Shown piece by piece: positions 1-7,262 of a stretch of 64,000 bases of DNA. The DNA is from Actinoplanes lutulentus (GTDB lineage: Bacteria; Actinomycetota; Actinomycetes; Mycobacteriales; Micromonosporaceae), in contig NZ_QLMJ01000005.1 of assembly GCF_003259845.1 (NCBI RefSeq), positions 310,001 to 374,000 of the forward strand. The letters are read 5' to 3'. The position numbers and the translations under genes are program-made. Position 1 is the first letter of the stretch; each line of letters starts with the position of its first letter. The notes under the pieces were generated by a model that saw only the letters and a list, made by a program, of their open reading frames with translations, was not told the origin of the DNA and did not search any database.

Positions 1-1
1 C

Positions 2-1087
2 ACCGCGGCACGGGCCACCGTCGGCGCGGCACTGGCCGTCGGTGTGCTGGTGGCGGTCCCGTCGATACTGCTGCGGCCGACCGCGGCGAAGGATCCGGCC
101 CCGGTGATGCCGGCTGATCGGGTCGCCACCAGCCCGGTGCCGGTGGCGTGCCGGGTCGCCGAGCTTCCGGTCCCGGACGGGGTGGAAGGGGTGTCCGCGT
201 CCGCTGTCGACCCGACCGGCCGCTACATCGTCGGCAACGGCACGGAGGGGCAGGACTTCCGTCCGGTGCTCTGGACCGACGGCCGGCCGCAGGCGCTGCC
301 GGTGAACGCGGACTCGGTGCAGGCGACCGCCGTCAACTCCGCGGGCGTGGTGGTCGGCCTGGCCACGCGGAACAACCGGGACAGCGTCTTCCGTTTCGAG
401 AACGGCCAGTACACCGAACTGGACCTGCCGAAGGGCGACTGGCACCCGTACCCGGAACCGGCGATCAACGCGGCCGGCGATGTGGTGATCAACGCTGAGC
501 CGCAAGGCAACATCGAGGGCAAGGGTGCGATCGCGCTGCTCTGGCCGGGCGGCACGACGACCCCGATCACGCTGCCGCTGCCGAAGGGCGGGCACGTCCA
601 GGAGATCCTCGACGACGGCCGGGTAGCCGGTGGGATCTACGTCGACGGGTCGGGCACCGAGCCGTGGGTCTGGAACCAGGACGGCACGGGGCAGAAACTG
701 GCCGTGCCGAAGGGCCACAAGGCCGTCGCGTACGCGATCAGCGGCGACTGGGTCACCGGCGGCATCTGGGAGCCCGGATCGGTGGCCCTCTGGAACCTGC
801 GCACCGGGAAGCTGACCCAGGTCAAGGGCGACCAGAACGTCGGGTTCGCGGTCAACGCCGAGGGCTGGGTGGTCGACGGCGAAGGCCGGCTGCTGAGGGA
901 CGGAAAGGCCGCGGATCTCCCGGTCACCGACAAGAAGCAGGAGGCGCTGGCCACCGACGTCTCGGACACCGGGCTGGTGGTCGGCCAGGTGATCGAACGA
1001 CGCTCGGACGCCGAGGACAAGGACCTCTTCGAAGCCGGCGGCACCATCCCGGCCGAACCACAGTCCCCCCGCACCTGGCAGTGCTGA
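2..1087 (+). CDS. Membrane-anchored extracellular repeat protein (HAF-like repeats), 5' partial
   Basis: The reading frame is already open at base 2, so the true start lies upstream of the window. The first visible residues are a hydrophobic helix, read as a membrane anchor or uncleaved signal, followed by a Pro/Ala linker and about 300 residues of beta-rich sequence. That part repeats phrases such as DPTGRYIVGNG, AVNSAGVVVG and INAAGDVVIN, spaced roughly 45-50 residues apart with intervening W-x-DG or LWPGG motifs. This resembles the HAF family of extracellular repeats and suggests a beta-propeller-like extracellular domain. In actinomycetes such anchored proteins often sit next to an ECF sigma factor, but that neighbour would be outside the window. 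The precise role is unknown. A strong hairpin follows the stop. Confidence 0.6.
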   Translation, partial: TAARATVGAALAVGVLVAVPSILLRPTAAKDPAPVMPADRVATSPVPVACRVAELPVPDGVEGVSASAVDPTGRYIVGNGTEGQDFRPVLWTDGRPQALPVNADSVQATAVNSAGVVVGLATRNNRDSVFRFENGQYTELDLPKGDWHPYPEPAINAAGDVVINAEPQGNIEGKGAIALLWPGGTTTPITLPLPKGGHVQEILDDGRVAGGIYVDGSGTEPWVWNQDGTGQKLAVPKGHKAVAYAISGDWVTGGIWEPGSVALWNLRTGKLTQVKGDQNVGFAVNAEGWVVDGEGRLLRDGKAADLPVTDKKQEALATDVSDTGLVVGQVIERRSDAEDKDLFEAGGTIPAEPQSPRTWQC

Positions 1088-1092
1088 CCGAC

Positions 1093-1126
1093 GGGACCGG
1101 CGCCGCCACGGGGCAGCGCCGGTCCC
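1093..1126 (+). terminator. Hairpin terminator after the repeat protein
   Basis: The 11-bp arms GGGACCGGCGC (1093-1103) and GCGCCGGTCCC (1116-1126) are perfectly complementary around a 12-nt loop and start 5 nt after the stop codon. There is no clear T-run, as is common for GC-rich actinomycete terminators. Confidence 0.6.
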
Positions 1127-1301
1127 GGTGGGACGTGGCCGAGGTTGTGGCAGTGGTCGGCCCAGATGCCGGGTACGCCGTCGAGGAATCCGATGCGGCG
1201 GTCGATCCTGTAGTCGAGCCGACCAGCTCAGCATTGGCCGGGCATGGGGGATGGGCAATACGCTGCGTGACGCATTCAGGGGTACGGCGTACGGCGTACG
1301 A

Positions 1302-1337
1302 AACAGGCCCGCCACCTCAGAGGGTGGAGGGCCTGTT
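1302..1337. terminator. Hairpin terminator downstream of the DUF1540 gene
   Basis: AACAGGCCC (1302-1310) pairs with GGGCCTGTT (1329-1337), and CCACC pairs with GGTGG inside, with one G-A mismatch and a 6-nt loop. It lies 16 nt past the stop of the leftward DUF1540 gene and also faces the rightward gene at the left edge. A short tandem of TACGGCG units lies just left of it, at about 1282-1300. Confidence 0.6.
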
Positions 1338-1352
1338 GCGAGGCTGTCGAAC

Positions 1353-1646
1353 TCAGGTGCGCGAGTAGGTCAGGCAGTCGGCCTTGTCGGCGGAGGCGCC
1401 GACAGTGATCGCCGGGGCGCGGCACTCAAGGTTCTCGTTGTACGTGCAGTCGGCCCGCTTGCAGGCGCCGACCTGGGCGGTGGCGACACCCATGCCGCCT
1501 TTCTCGCCCGAGCCGATGAAGGTGTCACACTCGGCGGTCTGCAGGCTGCCGATGGTGATCGCAAAGGCGGTACAGCCGTCGTGGTTGTAACCGCATGCGG
1601 CGACCGTACAGGTCTGGACCCGCGGCATGTTCATCATCTGCGTCAT
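1353..1646 (-). CDS. Cys-rich DUF1540 protein, two repeats, probably metal-binding
   Basis: This 97-residue protein has two copies of the DUF1540 pattern. The first copy contains CTVAACGYN...C...C; the second contains CKRADCTYN...C...C. Each has four cysteines, a Tyr-Asn after the second, and an AI-T-[IV]-G strand. The family is small, cytoplasmic and cysteine-rich, and metal binding is the usual inference; no reaction is known. I chose ATG 1646 over an upstream in-frame ATG at 1721 because AGGGGAG lies 8 nt before it and the extra 25 codons look non-coding. The gene stands alone between two terminators. The AT-rich region upstream holds three iron-box-like sites (1750-1816), which suggests control by a DtxR/IdeR-type metal repressor and strengthens the metal-binding idea. 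Confidence 0.8.
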   Translation of the reverse strand: MTQMMNMPRVQTCTVAACGYNHDGCTAFAITIGSLQTAECDTFIGSGEKGGMGVATAQVGACKRADCTYNENLECRAPAITVGASADKADCLTYSRT

Positions 1647-1749
1647 GGTTTCGACTCCCCTGATTGTTATTGGCCTCGGCTCGACCATAACCCCATTGGC
1701 GGCGTCTATTCCAGTTATCAAATGATGTTGCCGTAAAAGATTCGTTACA

Positions 1750-1816
1750 TAAGGTAAGGCAACCCTAAAGGTCTTAGGTAAGGCATGCCTTATTCGATTA
1801 GGTAAGGCTTCCCTCT
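1750..1816. promoter_or_regulatory. Three tandem iron-box-like (DtxR/IdeR-type) sites
   Basis: Sites at 1750-1768, 1774-1792 and 1798-1816 begin TAAGGTAAGGC, TTAGGTAAGGC and TTAGGTAAGGC. Against the 19-bp DtxR/IdeR consensus (TTAGGTTAGG then CTAACCTAA) I count about 15, 14 and 14 matches. The starts are exactly 24 bp apart. They lie 100-170 bp upstream of the leftward DUF1540 start, in an AT-rich patch that contrasts with the surrounding GC-rich DNA. No other start codon faces this region, since the gene to the right ends here. Confidence 0.6.
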
Positions 1817-1862
1817 GCTCTGACCAGGGGTTGTTTGCTGCCGAGAACCCCAGGGTAACTCG

Positions 1863-3053
1863 TCAGATGCGATTTCCGACAGCAATTCTTTTATCGCTGG
1901 AACGCGGCCCGTACGATTCGATCTCCACCGGCGCATCAAGTATTTCAGCGATTTCTTCCGTCCAGTTCCCCGGATGGCGCAAAGTGGCCGGGACGGTTTG
2001 GTTAAGGCGCTCGGTGAGCCGTTCCTGGTAAGCCAGATCGCGGTGCGGGCCGGGCTCGATGCGGTCCCAGATCACCTCGCCGGTGCGGTACGAGGTGCAC
2101 ATCTTCAGCCCCTGGACGTCCAGGTGGGTCACGGCCAGGGCGTCGACGCCGCCGGCCACCTCGGCTGCGTACCGGTGGGCCACCGCGTCGAAGTGGCCGG
2201 TCCGGAAAGCGCCCTGCCAGGCGCCCTGGCCGTTGTGCGGCTCGTCGAGTCCGAGCGGCGCCTCGGTGACGAACGGTCCGGCGCCGTGCCGGGTGGTGTA
2301 GGTGCGGACCACACCCAGCCGTCGGAACGAGCCGCAGAGCTCGGTCACGTTGTCGAACGTCGTGGTCGACCAGGTCGTGTACGGGTGCCAGCCCCGCCAC
2401 TCGTCGAGCAGGACTCCCTGGGCGCCCTCGAAGACGCACGGGCCTTCGCTGAGCAGGCGGTCGGTGTGGTCGCTGCCGACGATTCGGACGGCCTCGCCGA
2501 AGGCGGTGAAGGCATCGATCACGTCATCGAGCTTCAGGCCGTCGCAGGGGAGCGCCTCGGCGACGGCTTCCAGCCGCCGCCGCAGCCGTGTGGGGGAGAG
2601 GACGTCGGCGACTCTTGGCGCGTCGGGGTGCTCCAGTGCGTACGCCATGGTCTCGCCGATGCCCATCCCGCACGAACCGTGACGTGAGGCACCGCGCTGG
2701 GTCTCGCGGAGCTGATTCGCGGCGCGATGCCACGGAGTGGCGAGCAGTGCGTCCCCATCCACCGTGAGCAGGTGAAACGGGTTGCCGAGCGCGGCCGCCT
2801 CGGATGCCAGCGCCAGCGGGTCGACGATCATGAAGCGGGTGAGGTGGGTCGGGACGCCACGCAGCGTGCCCGACCCGAACTGGGCGAACGTGTGGTGCCG
2901 GCCATCCTCGGTGATCACGTTGTGGGCGGCCTGGGCACCGCCGTTGAAGCGGATTACGGCTCTTGTGGGGGACGACGAGCAGATCGCATCGACAATCGTG
3001 CCCTTGCCGGCGTCCCCATATCCAAGATCTACGACCGCGACGTGCTCTCTCAC
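1863..3053 (-). CDS. Divergent adenylosuccinate synthetase-like ligase (PurA family)
   Basis: A 396-residue PurA-fold protein, shorter than the usual 420-430. PurA joins aspartate to IMP using GTP. Conserved here are the P-loop-like GDAGKG at 13-18 with catalytic Asp14, RFNGG-x-x-A-A-H with catalytic His44, GMGIGE near 129-134, GAQG at 210-213, YTTR-x-GAGPF at 252-261 and the base-reading T-x-LD at 309-312. What is not conserved is the aspartate-binding loop: the family's TTGR-x-R stretch is replaced by AWQGAF before RTG (278-286), which suggests that the amine donor is not aspartate. The start codon overlaps the stop of the vWA gene by 4 bp, so the two are translationally coupled. It is the last gene of the Nudix/J-kinase/vWA operon and is unlikely to be the housekeeping purA. 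The actual substrate is unknown. Confidence 0.75.
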   Translation of the reverse strand: MREHVAVVDLGYGDAGKGTIVDAICSSSPTRAVIRFNGGAQAAHNVITEDGRHHTFAQFGSGTLRGVPTHLTRFMIVDPLALASEAAALGNPFHLLTVDGDALLATPWHRAANQLRETQRGASRHGSCGMGIGETMAYALEHPDAPRVADVLSPTRLRRRLEAVAEALPCDGLKLDDVIDAFTAFGEAVRIVGSDHTDRLLSEGPCVFEGAQGVLLDEWRGWHPYTTWSTTTFDNVTELCGSFRRLGVVRTYTTRHGAGPFVTEAPLGLDEPHNGQGAWQGAFRTGHFDAVAHRYAAEVAGGVDALAVTHLDVQGLKMCTSYRTGEVIWDRIEPGPHRDLAYQERLTERLNQTVPATLRHPGNWTEEIAEILDAPVEIESYGPRSSDKRIAVGNRI

Positions 3054-4009
3054 AGCCGCTGATTCCCGCCCTGACCAGCGGAGATCTCGAACGACTCGCC
3101 CCGAACCACCGCGTTGCGCTGCAGCGGCGCGAGCGCCCGGCCCACCGAGCTGCCGGCCGGCGAACCGACGTCCTCCAGGTCGGCGATGCCCTCGTCCAGG
3201 TCGATCGCGTCCTCGCCGAGGCCGACCGTCAGCGCGATCGTCTCGCAGACCGCGTCCAGGTCGTCGAGCTCCAGGACGTTCTGACCGAGCAGCTCACGCC
3301 AGCGGGCCAGCACCTCCTTGTCGCCGCCCCAGCCGGCCGCCGTCGGCAGGATGTAGTAGACGTCCCATTTGCGCTGCAGCTCGGCGATGATGTCCTCGAT
3401 CGCGATCGGCTGCTTGATCGTGTCGCCGATGACCGCGTTCACCTCGCGGGGCTTGACCCTTGGGTACGGCATTTCGTCGCCGATCAGGAACAGATAGCCG
3501 CGACGACCGCGATTGACCATCGAGTCGATGATCGTGTGCCGGGCCATGAAGTACAGGGCCAGTTCGTAGGACTCGTGCTTCTGGCCGCCGCCGCCACCCT
3601 CCAGGCAGATCTTGGCGAGGTCCTCGTCCATCCGGTTGTCGGACTCGAACTGCCCCATCTGCAGCGGCGCCCGGTCACAGGTCGCGTCGCCGATCGCGCC
3701 GAACATGATCTGCGGGTCGATCGCGTAGTTCTTCCTCGTCAGCAGCCCGAGCAGCTGCGGGAGCTTCGTCTGCAGCACCCGCGGCACGTTGCCCATCGAG
3801 CCGGTCACGTCGAAGAGGACCGTGATGGGCGTACTGAAGGGGTGCTCTTCGGAGTCCCGGGCCTCGCGCATGAAGACGCCGCTGGGGTCCAGATCCGGGT
3901 GGGTGCGGCGGGCGCCGCTGTCGCTGTAGTCGAAGGCGCTCCGGCCGGTCGCGGCGCGGTACGTCGCCGCGGCGGTGTAGACGTCGGTGGACCAGTGTCC
4001 GCTTCCCAT
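3050..4009 (-). CDS. von Willebrand factor A (vWA) domain protein
   Basis: A 319-residue protein whose vWA fold starts near residue 60. The metal-ion-dependent adhesion site reads FDVTGSM (Asp67, Thr69, Ser71), a DxTxS variant of DxSxS, so metal-dependent ligand binding is plausible. The N-terminal 55 residues and an acidic C-terminal tail of about 60 residues flank the domain. There is no signal peptide, so it is cytoplasmic. AAGGAG lies 7 nt before the ATG. Its stop overlaps the PurA-like start by 4 bp, and the J-domain/kinase-like gene ends 19 nt upstream. Family knowledge: bacterial cytoplasmic vWA proteins usually act as scaffolds or metal-dependent switches with AAA+ or kinase partners. 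Here the partner is more likely the J-domain protein, because no AAA gene is in the operon. Confidence 0.8.
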   Translation of the reverse strand: MGSGHWSTDVYTAAATYRAATGRSAFDYSDSGARRTHPDLDPSGVFMREARDSEEHPFSTPITVLFDVTGSMGNVPRVLQTKLPQLLGLLTRKNYAIDPQIMFGAIGDATCDRAPLQMGQFESDNRMDEDLAKICLEGGGGGQKHESYELALYFMARHTIIDSMVNRGRRGYLFLIGDEMPYPRVKPREVNAVIGDTIKQPIAIEDIIAELQRKWDVYYILPTAAGWGGDKEVLARWRELLGQNVLELDDLDAVCETIALTVGLGEDAIDLDEGIADLEDVGSPAGSSVGRALAPLQRNAVVRGESFEISAGQGGNQRL

Positions 4010-4028
4010 CGCTTACTCCTTCAGTCCT

Positions 4029-4994
4029 TCAGTTCCGGAATTTCGCGGGGATCAGCTCGTCGAGTTCGCCCAGCAGCGCCCAGGCGTCCTGGGGCCGCAT
4101 CCGCGGGGCGCTGTAGCAGCAGCCCGCGGCGAACCGCCGCAGCGGTTCGGGCAATCGGGACGGGCCGATGACCCGGGTCATCAAGCCGGTCGCCATGTAG
4201 ATGTCAGTGGCCGGGCTCGCGGTCCTTTCGTGAAGCACCTCAGGCGGATAGACCGCCTTGCTTGCACTCACTATCGCTCGCGGTCGATTCCCGGCATAGC
4301 ACCAGTCGAGAAGCACCAGGCCGCGGCGCTCCGGGTGGATCAGGATGTGGCTCTCCAGTACGGCGCCGTGGGTGATCCCGGCGCGGTGCGCCCAGCCGAG
4401 TCCGATCAGCAGCCGCCGCCAGATCCAGATGCCGTCCTCGATGCTGATCTGGCCGGCTTGATCGAGGCGCAGCATGCCGCGCTGCCGTTCGAGGACGTTG
4501 ATCCTTCGCCGGCGTTTTGCCTGGTCCTCGTGGATGAAGCTCTCGATCAGCTGGGGTGCGTAGGCGCGGAATCGTGGATCTCCACGATCTTGTAGATCTT
4601 GGAGTGCTGTGGCTTCCGCTTCCATCAGGTCGTTGTCCGCGGGGTCGCGGGGGATCTTCAGCAGAGCCCGGCCGTCGGCGTAGATCTCGGCGATGTCGCC
4701 GCTCGCGAAGACCGGTCCTACCCGATATGTCGCGGTTTTCGTCCTGAGCGTCTTTGTTTTTGTGGGGACGCTCGTGTTGTAGAGGGCGGAGAGCTTGGCG
4801 AAGGCCTCCGTCGCGCTTGCGCGCCGTTCCGCGCCGGCGGCATCCGGGTGCACGATCTTCGCCCATTGACGGTACGAGTGCTTCTTGAGGTCCTCTGCTG
4901 TCCTCGCTGCGGCGATCGTGGAGACCGCGCTATCGAAGCTCGTCATTCTTTCCTCATGCCGCCGTCGCCGCTCGGCGCCCACCAGCGTGCTCAT
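4029..4994 (-). CDS. J-domain fused to a kinase-fold (probably pseudokinase) protein
   Basis: Residues 20-75 form a J-domain-like helical hairpin with the diagnostic HPD at 49-51. J-domains recruit and stimulate DnaK-type Hsp70. Residues 90-310 resemble a protein-kinase fold: a candidate ATP-binding Lys113 in ALLKIP, a catalytic-loop equivalent HGAVLESHILI at 209-219, and LLDW at 228-231 in place of DFG. The catalytic-loop Asp (HRD/HGD) is Ala211, so phosphotransfer is doubtful, although Asp230 and Lys113 remain. ATG 4994 overlaps the Nudix stop by 4 bp (ATGA), but the next in-frame ATG at 4946 has a better ribosome site (GAGGAAAG). The start is therefore uncertain by 16 codons, and both keep the J-domain. 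It is the second gene of the operon. Confidence 0.7.
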   Translation of the reverse strand: MSTLVGAERRRRHEERMTSFDSAVSTIAAARTAEDLKKHSYRQWAKIVHPDAAGAERRASATEAFAKLSALYNTSVPTKTKTLRTKTATYRVGPVFASGDIAEIYADGRALLKIPRDPADNDLMEAEATALQDLQDRGDPRFRAYAPQLIESFIHEDQAKRRRRINVLERQRGMLRLDQAGQISIEDGIWIWRRLLIGLGWAHRAGITHGAVLESHILIHPERRGLVLLDWCYAGNRPRAIVSASKAVYPPEVLHERTASPATDIYMATGLMTRVIGPSRLPEPLRRFAAGCCYSAPRMRPQDAWALLGELDELIPAKFRN

Positions 4995-5743
4995 CGGACC
5001 CGGTCCTCACGAGTCGGCCGCAGCAACGCCGGATGCAGCAGCTTCGCGTCACCGGCCCGGTAGAGCTTCGCTTTCGGACCGCCACGCTCGCCCCCTCGCG
5101 AGGTGGTGGTCCCGGTGCTCTCCACGAAGCCGGGGACGCTGAGAACCTTGCGATGAAAGTTCCCGGCGTGCAGGTCCTCGCCCCAGACACTGGCGTACAC
5201 CTGCCGCAGCTCACCGATCGTGAACTCCTCGTTGACGAAGGCGGTCGCGAGCGGGGTGTATTCAAGCTTGGCCCGGGCCCGCTCGAGCCCGTCGGCGAGG
5301 ACGTCGTCATGGTCGAACGCCAGGTCCTTGGCCTCGTCGACCGGCACCCAGTAGGCCAGCGCCGCGTCGCTGCCGGCCGTGGGGTCGGGCAGGCTCGGCG
5401 CGAACGCCAGGTAGGCGACCGAGACGATCCGCATCCGGGGGTCCCGGTCGGGGTTGCCGTAGGTCTTGAGCTGCTCCAGGTGCACGCGCTCGAGGTCACC
5501 GTGGCCGGGTTTTACGCCGGTCTCCTCGGCGAGCTCGCGTTTCGCGGCGTCATCCAGGGTCTCCTCCTTGACGAAGCCGCCGGGGAGGGCGCGTTGGCCG
5601 GCGAAGGGCTGGGCGCCGCGCTCGACGAGGAGGACGCAGAGCTTGGCGTCGCGAATGGTGAGAGCGACGACGTCGACGGTGACCGCGAGCGAGGGGTATT
5701 TGCTGGGGTTGTAGCCCGCTAGGTAGCTGTCTTGGTCCTGCAT
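4991..5743 (-). CDS. Nudix hydrolase with C-terminal winged helix (NrtR-like regulator)
   Basis: A 250-residue protein. Residues 20-160 are a Nudix domain with a complete Nudix box at 55-77: G-x5-E-x7-REL-x-EE-x-GV, all catalytic glutamates present. Residues 165-245 fit the winged-helix DNA-binding module of NrtR-type regulators (FTIGELRQVYASVWG, then NFHRKVLSVPGF). NrtR proteins bind ADP-ribose-like ligands and repress NAD-related genes. Many have a degenerate box, whereas this one looks catalytically able and may hydrolyse its own ligand. It is the first gene of the four-gene operon, and a 27-bp imperfect palindrome (5764-5790) ends about 20 nt before its start, as expected for autoregulation. 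The ligand could be an ADP-ribose or nucleotide derivative made or consumed by the PurA-like enzyme (inference). Confidence 0.8.
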   Translation of the reverse strand: MQDQDSYLAGYNPSKYPSLAVTVDVVALTIRDAKLCVLLVERGAQPFAGQRALPGGFVKEETLDDAAKRELAEETGVKPGHGDLERVHLEQLKTYGNPDRDPRMRIVSVAYLAFAPSLPDPTAGSDAALAYWVPVDEAKDLAFDHDDVLADGLERARAKLEYTPLATAFVNEEFTIGELRQVYASVWGEDLHAGNFHRKVLSVPGFVESTGTTTSRGGERGGPKAKLYRAGDAKLLHPALLRPTREDRVR

Positions 5744-5763
5744 GGCGGCCTCCCTTAGTTCGT

Positions 5764-5790
5764 CTCAAGTTGAGTAGTACTCGATGTGAG
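5764..5790. promoter_or_regulatory. 27-bp imperfect palindrome, candidate operator of the Nudix regulator
   Basis: The arms CTCAnnTnGAGTA and TACTCnAnnTGAG flank a central G at 5777, and 10 of 13 base pairs are symmetric. The inner core GAGTAGTACTC is a perfect 11-bp palindrome. It sits 21-47 nt upstream of the Nudix/winged-helix start, in a gene-free divergent region, where a repressor would cover the promoter. Confidence 0.6.
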
Positions 5791-6007
5791 AACAACGTAG
5801 CGCGAGCGTGGGGCGGTGTCAACCGGGTCGTCCGGTTGCTCAAGTCAAACCTCGGTAATGGTCTGACATATGAGGATCTTTCTGACTCTGCCATGACGAA
5901 CCGGTGCGAATCGTTACGCTTCCGGCGAGACGGCCCGGCGACGGTTCTCGCGACCGGGCCTCACAGACCCGATCAATGCGGCCCTTAGTGCCGTAGGAGG
6001 ACCCCGC

Positions 6008-7195
6008 ATGTCAAAGTCTCAGTCCCAAGCCCGGAGTCGCGTGATTCGCGCCGGAATCGCAGCAGCGACGGTCACCGCTGCCACTGTCGCTTCTGCGGCT
6101 CTCCCGGCCGCTGCGGCAACCGTGCCGTTGACTCTCAGCTCGGCGAACGGCCCCACCGGCTCGGCCACGGTGACGATCACTGCGTCGCATTCGACTGCAT
6201 GGCTCACCGGCGTCAGCTCACCAAATGTGACGCTGTCTATGCCTGCTTGCCAGACGACGTACAACACCACCGCGAGTTCTGCGGTGACCCCGTCTTCGGC
6301 GACTGTCGGCAACATCGTCACCAGTGTTACGGCCTCGAAGATCAACAACTTCAAGGCCGCGTTCCTGCTGCCGTCGCTCGACCAGGCTCCGAACACCGCC
6401 ACGAGCACCAAGTACAACATCTGTGTTTACAGCGGCACTGGATCTAGTGACGTATTGATCGGTAACGGAACATACACGGTGGCCTCGCCCGCAGCTCTGG
6501 ACGTCACCACCCCGATCCTGCCGGCCAACGGCCCCGCGCTCGGCGGTACGACGGTCACGGTCATCGGCACGGGCTTCCCGACCACTGCTACCGGTATCAC
6601 CGCAACGCTTGGCGGAGCGGCACTCACCGGCATCACGCCAATCAGCTCCACCAAGTTCACTGCAGTGACCCCGGCGCGCCAGTCCGGTAGCGCAGCGCTG
6701 ACCGTGACTACGGCAGCTGGAACGGTGACCAAGTCGGGTGTGTTCACCTACTCAAACGGCATCGCCATCACGCCGAACACGAACCCGACAGTTCCTAACG
6801 GAACTCCGGCCCTCAACCCGACCATCGACATCATCGGTGTCGGATTCCAGTCGTCGACCTACGACTTCAGCGACACGCTAGCCGCTGCTGCCAAGTCGCA
6901 TGTCTTCCTGACCGAGGGGGCATATGCCGCGGCCGGAACTCAGGCCACCCCGGTCTGGACCACTCCGCCCGTGACTGACTGCACGGGTGTGGTCGTTATC
7001 AGTGACACTGAGATCATCTGCAAGCTGAACCTCAACAAGTCGCTCGGTTCCGCATCGCCCACGGCTTTCACCGCAACGCAGGTTCCTGAGGGGACCTACA
7101 CGCTGACGGTCGTCGCAAATGGTGCCCCGGGTGCCATCACGCCTAACCCGTCGGACATCTCCTCGGGTTCTACCTTCACGGTTTCGGCTTACTGA
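6008..7195 (+). CDS. Secreted IPT/TIG-domain protein
   Basis: A 395-residue exported protein. Residues 1-38 are a signal peptide: basic start, hydrophobic Ala/Val/Thr core, and an ALPAAAA cleavage region. The mature part is Thr/Ser/Ala-rich and beta-stranded, with at least one clear IPT/TIG immunoglobulin-like domain at about 160-250 (PILPANGPALGGTTVTVIGT, then TATLGGAAL, then VTTAAGTVTKSGVFTY) and a second probable one near 255-390. Four Cys residues probably form disulfides. IPT/TIG domains in actinomycete exported proteins usually mediate cell-surface or carbohydrate contacts; no enzyme motif is present. GTAGGAGG lies 7 nt before the ATG. The sequence is less GC-biased than its neighbours, which may reflect a Thr/Asn-rich composition or transfer. 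It is the first gene of the exported-protein island. Confidence 0.75.
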   Translation: MSKSQSQARSRVIRAGIAAATVTAATVASAALPAAAATVPLTLSSANGPTGSATVTITASHSTAWLTGVSSPNVTLSMPACQTTYNTTASSAVTPSSATVGNIVTSVTASKINNFKAAFLLPSLDQAPNTATSTKYNICVYSGTGSSDVLIGNGTYTVASPAALDVTTPILPANGPALGGTTVTVIGTGFPTTATGITATLGGAALTGITPISSTKFTAVTPARQSGSAALTVTTAAGTVTKSGVFTYSNGIAITPNTNPTVPNGTPALNPTIDIIGVGFQSSTYDFSDTLAAAAKSHVFLTEGAYAAAGTQATPVWTTPPVTDCTGVVVISDTEIICKLNLNKSLGSASPTAFTATQVPEGTYTLTVVANGAPGAITPNPSDISSGSTFTVSAY

Positions 7196-7219
7196 TAGTT
7201 GAAAACCTCGCATTAGGTT

Positions 7220-7252
7220 AATGTGGCCCGGAGCTCGGCTCCGGGCCACATT
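7220..7252. terminator. Bidirectional hairpin terminator
   Basis: A perfect 15-bp stem, AATGTGGCCCGGAGC (7220-7234) against 7238-7252, with a 3-nt loop, lies between convergent stops at 7195 and 7263. Confidence 0.85.
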
Positions 7253-7262
7253 GAATTTCCGG

